Source: JBLHHI01 sp047614125
GTDB taxonomy: Bacteria; Bacteroidota; Bacteroidia; NS11-12g; UBA9320
Assembly: GCA_047614125.1 (NCBI GenBank)
Contig: JBLHHI010000032.1
Location: 1-28,942, forward strand
DNA length: 28,942 nt
Direction of reading: 5' to 3'
Part shown: positions 25,599 to 28,942 of the stretch, one piece after another
Position numbering within the stretch: the first letter of the stretch is position 1
How the letters are laid out: every line of letters starts with the position of its first letter
The notes under the pieces: model-generated
Told to the model about the DNA's origin: nothing
The model's input: the letters and a program-made list of their open reading frames with translations, nothing else
The model's database searches: none
Program-made: the position numbers and the translations under genes

Positions 25599-26621
25599 AT
25601 GAGCGTTTTGCGAGTTTTATTATTAATTCCAGCCCTAATTTACGGCTTTATAACGGAGGTGCGCAATCAGTTATTTAAGAAGGGAATACTTAAATCCGTA
25701 CAGTTTGACGTGGCAACCATAGCCGTAGGAAATTTAGCGGTTGGCGGTTCTGGCAAAACACCCATGATTCATTTCTTAATTAACCAATTGTACAGCAAAC
25801 GAACGTTGGCAGTTTTGAGTCGCGGCTATGGTCGCAAAACCAAAGGCTTTTATGAGGTTTTGGAAGGTTTAGAAGCAGAAACTACCGGAGATGAGCCATT
25901 GGAAATAAAGCGCAAACACCCGAATATTAGAGTATTTGTTTGTGAAGATCGAGTAATGGGCGTTGCGGAATTGATGCGTGTTGCACCCGAAACAAACCTG
26001 GTTTTGTTGGATGATGCCTTCCAACACCAATACATAAAGCCTCATATATCACTTTTGTTATCGGATGCCAAAAAACCATTTTATCAAGATTTTATGATGC
26101 CCTTTGGCCGATTGCGCGAATTTGCATTTAACCACAAACGGGCGAATGCAGTAATTTTCACAAAGGCAGGTCCTGGCTTTTACATACCACCCAAACAACG
26201 TTCAAAAATTAGTCGACCCATTTTCATTTCTTCGTTGAAAACAAAAGGGGCTAAAGCTACCATTGAGCGTTTGCCCGACTTGCAACCGCGTTCAGAAGTA
26301 GTCGTGGTGAGCGCGTTGGCAAACAATGCCGCCTTTGTAAATGCGGTTCATTCACAGTACAGCGTTCAAGACACCTTTGTGTTTCGAGATCACTACCCCT
26401 ACAAATCCATTGATATACAGCGTATTACAAAAGAATCTGAAAACTTACCAGTGGTTACAACCTCGAAAGATTGGGTAAAGCTCGAACCGCTGTTTAAGCA
26501 GAATCCACATCCTGCGGGGGTGTATGTTATGCAAGCGGAAGTGCAATTTGTTGAAGAAGAAAAATTTGTGGAATGGTTGCAAAATAAATTGGCAGAGGTG
26601 GAACCTAAAGCGGACGAATGA
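25599..26621 (+). CDS. lpxK: Tetraacyldisaccharide 4'-kinase (lipid A)
   Basis: 340 aa from ATG 25599; an in-frame TTG at 25590 is less likely. The enzyme phosphorylates the 4' position of the lipid A precursor at the inner membrane. A hydrophobic N-terminus (about 3-18) is followed by the P-loop GGSGKTP (49-55), SRGYGRKTKGF, and LLDDAFQHQYIKP, all typical of LpxK. It shows the bacterium makes lipid A. The stop overlaps the rsmA ATG (ATGA), so the two are translationally coupled. Confidence 0.95.
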   Translation: MSVLRVLLLIPALIYGFITEVRNQLFKKGILKSVQFDVATIAVGNLAVGGSGKTPMIHFLINQLYSKRTLAVLSRGYGRKTKGFYEVLEGLEAETTGDEPLEIKRKHPNIRVFVCEDRVMGVAELMRVAPETNLVLLDDAFQHQYIKPHISLLLSDAKKPFYQDFMMPFGRLREFAFNHKRANAVIFTKAGPGFYIPPKQRSKISRPIFISSLKTKGAKATIERLPDLQPRSEVVVVSALANNAAFVNAVHSQYSVQDTFVFRDHYPYKSIDIQRITKESENLPVVTTSKDWVKLEPLFKQNPHPAGVYVMQAEVQFVEEEKFVEWLQNKLAEVEPKADE

Positions 26622-27394
26622 ATCGTAAATACGTAAAACCAAAAAAGCACCTTGGTCAGCACTTTCTTAAAGATGAGTCTGTTGCACAACGAACTGCCAA
26701 CTTGGTGGACGACTGTGGCACCTCCAAGTGGCTCGAAATTGGGCCTGGAACCGGTGTTTTAACCAAGTACTTACTCGAAAAAGAAATAACGTTGTTAGCG
26801 GTTGAACTCGACGGCGCATCGGTAAAATACTTGCATCAAAACTTTCCCGATTTACCTGTTGTTGAAGATGATTTCTTACAGATGAAACTCCCGTTTAAAG
26901 CCAACGAGGCCTTTGGCATAATTGGCAATTTCCCGTACAACATTTCAACGCAGATTGTTTTTAGGATCTTGGAGGAACGTCATAGAGTTCCGACCTTTGC
27001 CGGCATGTTTCAGTTGGAAGTAGCCGAGCGATATGCTTCAAAACATGGTTCAAAGAAATATGGAATTACTTCGGTATTAACACAGGCATACTACGATGTT
27101 GAATTGGTTTTTGAAATTCCTCCAGAAGTATTCACTCCACCGCCAAAGGTTATGTCGGCAGTTATTTTAGCCAAGCGAAAATCCGTTGATCCACATGTTG
27201 ATCACAAGCTCTTTTTTGACGTAGTTAAAACAGCCTTCCAACAACGCAGAAAAACGCTTTGGAATGCGCTTAAGAAGTTTGGCATATCGAAAGAGGTGGC
27301 CGATGCCAGTCCGTATTTTACCCAACGCGCTGAGCAGCTGAGTGTGGATGAGTTTTTGGATTTGACGAGGTTGGTGGAAGAAAGTAGAAGCTGA
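26618..27394 (+). CDS. rsmA: 16S rRNA (adenine-1518/1519-N6)-dimethyltransferase
   Basis: 258 aa, also known as KsgA. KKHLGQHFLKD at the N-terminus, SAM-binding EIGPGTG (40-46), and the catalytic NFPY (104-107, GNFPYNIS) are in place, as is the C-terminal FQQRRKTLWNALK. It dimethylates two adjacent adenines near the 3' end of 16S rRNA, a late 30S assembly step. Overlaps lpxK by 4 bp. No obvious terminator follows. Confidence 0.95.
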   Translation: MNRKYVKPKKHLGQHFLKDESVAQRTANLVDDCGTSKWLEIGPGTGVLTKYLLEKEITLLAVELDGASVKYLHQNFPDLPVVEDDFLQMKLPFKANEAFGIIGNFPYNISTQIVFRILEERHRVPTFAGMFQLEVAERYASKHGSKKYGITSVLTQAYYDVELVFEIPPEVFTPPPKVMSAVILAKRKSVDPHVDHKLFFDVVKTAFQQRRKTLWNALKKFGISKEVADASPYFTQRAEQLSVDEFLDLTRLVEESRS

Positions 27395-27571
27395 AGTTGA
27401 AAATAGATTACGCGCCGGTGCTTTGATTTTTATTGGAAGCATGAAGGATGAGTCCTATCAAACGCACGATCTTTTAAAATTAATCAAGGAATATTTTGTT
27501 CTTATAGTCGTATCGAAATGTAGTTTTGCCATGGAAATGTAACAAACCATAATCAACATCTATTGCCTGAA

Positions 27572-27651
27572 TTGTGGGGCGCGAAGCATCGCTTTCGAAG
27601 GGCGTGAGGCATCGCTTCCGAGGGTCGCGAAGCATCGCGACCCTACAATCG
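27572..27651. repeat. REP-like palindromic repeat cluster at the thiolase 3' end
   Basis: Three related copies of a GCGAAGCATCGC core follow at about 22-23-bp spacing (27581-27593, 27603-27615, 27627-27638); the middle one is degenerate. The last copy forms a perfect 9-bp stem: GGGTCGCGA (27622-27630), loop AGCA, TCGCGACCC (27635-27643). The block is bounded by near-complementary AATTGTGGGG (27571-27580) and CCCTACAATC (27641-27650). GC content is far above the surroundings. It resembles dispersed palindromic repeats of bacterial genomes. The hairpin may also stop transcription from the thiolase. Confidence 0.75.
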
Positions 27652-28821
27652 CTCTATAACGCCGGCAATTCCTTGTCCGCCGCCAATGCACGCGGTAACA
27701 ATGCCGTAGCGCTGCTTTCTGCGTTTCATCTCGTTGAGAATCTGGATGGAAAGCTTCGCTCCCGTACATCCCAATGGATGTCCGAGTGCAATGGCGCCGC
27801 CATTTACATTTACGATATCTGGGTTTAAGCCCAGTTCACAAATCACTGCCAAACTTTGTGAAGCAAAGGCCTCGTTCAACTCAATCTGATCGATGTCGTT
27901 TAGGGTGAGTCCGGCGCGTTTTAACGCCTTTGGAACGGCTTCTACTGGCCCTATGCCCATATATCTTGGATTAACGCCTGCACTCGATGCAGAGACCAAT
28001 CTGCCAATGGGCTCGAGCTTTAAATCTTTCATCAATCGCTCACTCATTACTATCACAAAGGCTGCGCCATCCGAGGTTTGGGAAGAATTACCAGCCGTTA
28101 CCGATCCCCCTGCTTTAAATGCCGGTCGGAGTTTACCCAATACTTCCAAATTAGTGCCTTTACGCGGACCTTCATCCACCGAAACGGTGAAATTTCGTGT
28201 TTCTCGTTTGCCTTTTTCCGCGTTGTAAAAGACCTCTTCAACCTCATACGGCACGATCTCATCCACAAACTTACCAGCAGCAATAGCTGCCAATGCCTTT
28301 TCGTGCGATCCGAGCGCAAACTTATCTTGATCTTCTCGGCTCACATTAAACTTCGTAGCCACTTCTTCGGCGGTCAATCCCATACCCAAAAAATAATCGG
28401 GATGATCTTTCGCAATGCTGTAGGTTGGAACGGTTTTAAATCCAACGGTGGGCACCAAGCTCATACTCTCGGTTCCGCCGGCAATGATGCAATCTGCCAA
28501 ACCAGCACTCACCTTAGCCACAGCCATCGAGATGGTTTCCAAGCCGCTGCCGCAATAGCGGTTTACGGTGGCACCGCCAACGCCCAATGGCAACTTGGAT
28601 TTAACCGCAACCCATCGAGCCATTTGTAAGCCTTGTTCCGCTTCGGGTACCGCGTTCCCAACCAATATATCCTCCACAACCGATGGGTCAAAACCTGGTG
28701 TATTGTCAATTAAGTGATCAATTACCGCGGCTCCAAAATCTACAGGAGAGGTGAATCTAAATCCGCCTTTGTTTGCTTTTGCTACTGCGGTTCGGTAGCC
28801 GTTTATGATGTATGCGTTCAT
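27643..28821 (-). CDS. Thiolase (acetyl-CoA C-acyltransferase family)
   Basis: 392 aa. Nucleophile Cys90 (VNRYCGSG), NEAFASQ, His348 (GGAIALGHPLG) and Cys378 (ACIGGGQG) are all present, as in degradative (FadA/AtoB-like) thiolases. It cleaves beta-ketoacyl-CoA or makes acetoacetyl-CoA; which one cannot be read here. The last codons and TAG lie in the edge of the REP-like block, and the ATG lies in the first unit of a tandem repeat. It stands alone on this strand in the window. A fadB-type partner might lie outside. Confidence 0.93.
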   Translation of the reverse strand: MNAYIINGYRTAVAKANKGGFRFTSPVDFGAAVIDHLIDNTPGFDPSVVEDILVGNAVPEAEQGLQMARWVAVKSKLPLGVGGATVNRYCGSGLETISMAVAKVSAGLADCIIAGGTESMSLVPTVGFKTVPTYSIAKDHPDYFLGMGLTAEEVATKFNVSREDQDKFALGSHEKALAAIAAGKFVDEIVPYEVEEVFYNAEKGKRETRNFTVSVDEGPRKGTNLEVLGKLRPAFKAGGSVTAGNSSQTSDGAAFVIVMSERLMKDLKLEPIGRLVSASSAGVNPRYMGIGPVEAVPKALKRAGLTLNDIDQIELNEAFASQSLAVICELGLNPDIVNVNGGAIALGHPLGCTGAKLSIQILNEMKRRKQRYGIVTACIGGGQGIAGVIERL

Positions 28822-28942
28822 TTTGAGATGTTTAGATGTATGGACTGAAAGACTAAAAGACTTTGAAATTTGTTCATTTTGAGATGTTTAGATGTAAAGA
28901 CTAAAAGACTTTGAAATTTGTTCATTTTGAGATGTTTAGACT
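28816..28942. repeat. Tandem repeat covering the thiolase start and leader
   Basis: Units begin with GTTCATTTTGAGATGTTTAG at 28816, 28872 and 28920. Unit 1 is 56 bp, unit 2 is 48 bp (lacking 8 bp of unit 1), and unit 3 runs off the window. Each unit contains, on the minus strand, the sequence around the thiolase start (CTCAAAATGAAC). Smaller internal repeats of GACTAAAA and AGATGT are visible. Confidence 0.9.

Noticed and set aside
28078..28629. 183-codon plus-strand open frame inside the thiolase
   Set aside because: Lies fully within a well-conserved thiolase on the other strand; the translation shows no motif.
28816..28942. Repeats considered as a CRISPR array
   Set aside because: Units are contiguous and nearly identical throughout; there are no unique spacers and no cas genes.
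1..28942. tRNA, rRNA, insertion sequences or prophage genes
   Set aside because: No cloverleaf, rRNA segment, transposase, integrase or phage structural protein was recognised on either strand.

Overview
The window looks like chromosomal DNA of a Bacteroidota bacterium, most likely a flavobacterium-like lineage. This is inferred from AT-rich DNA, few Shine-Dalgarno sites, short beta-barrel proteins with signal peptides ending in AQ, and housekeeping sets typical of that phylum (nif3-like plus zinc-ribbon gene; lpxK plus rsmA). No rRNA, tRNA, CRISPR, transposase or phage gene was seen.

Layout. (a) 1-2585, plus strand: the 3' end of rsmI, then lnt and lipB, tightly packed. (b) 2657-3742, minus strand: two small unknown membrane proteins. 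(c) 3923-19875, minus strand: fifteen genes in one direction with overlaps or gaps of 0-57 bp, read from 19875 downwards. The order is a large lipoprotein, three tandem paralogous barrel-like outer-membrane proteins, a radical SAM/SPASM-like enzyme, an extended SDR, a metallo-beta-lactamase-fold hydrolase, an adenylate-forming enzyme, a KAS III-like ketosynthase, a membrane-anchored sulfotransferase, an alpha/beta-hydrolase with a cysteine in the nucleophile elbow, a membrane fatty acid desaturase, and cysC-cysD-cysN. (d) 19876-20559: 684 bp without a gene. (e) 20560-25536, minus strand: nif3-like, zinc ribbon, TPR protein, lipoprotein and fabD. (f) 25599-27394, plus strand: lpxK and rsmA. (g) 27643-28821, minus strand: a thiolase with a REP-like palindrome at its stop codon and tandem repeats over its start codon.

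The centre of interest is region (c). CysN/CysD make APS and CysC makes PAPS. The sulfotransferase would use PAPS. No APS/PAPS reductase or sulfite reductase accompanies them, which points to sulfation of a product rather than sulfur assimilation. The ketosynthase, adenylate-forming enzyme, SDR, MBL hydrolase, desaturase and alpha/beta-hydrolase fit assembly of an acyl-derived (lipid or small polyketide-like) backbone that radical SAM chemistry may modify. The lipoprotein and barrel proteins at the head of the array could place, export or sense the product at the outer membrane. The product is unknown: a sulfated, unsaturated lipid-like metabolite is my inference, not something the sequence proves.
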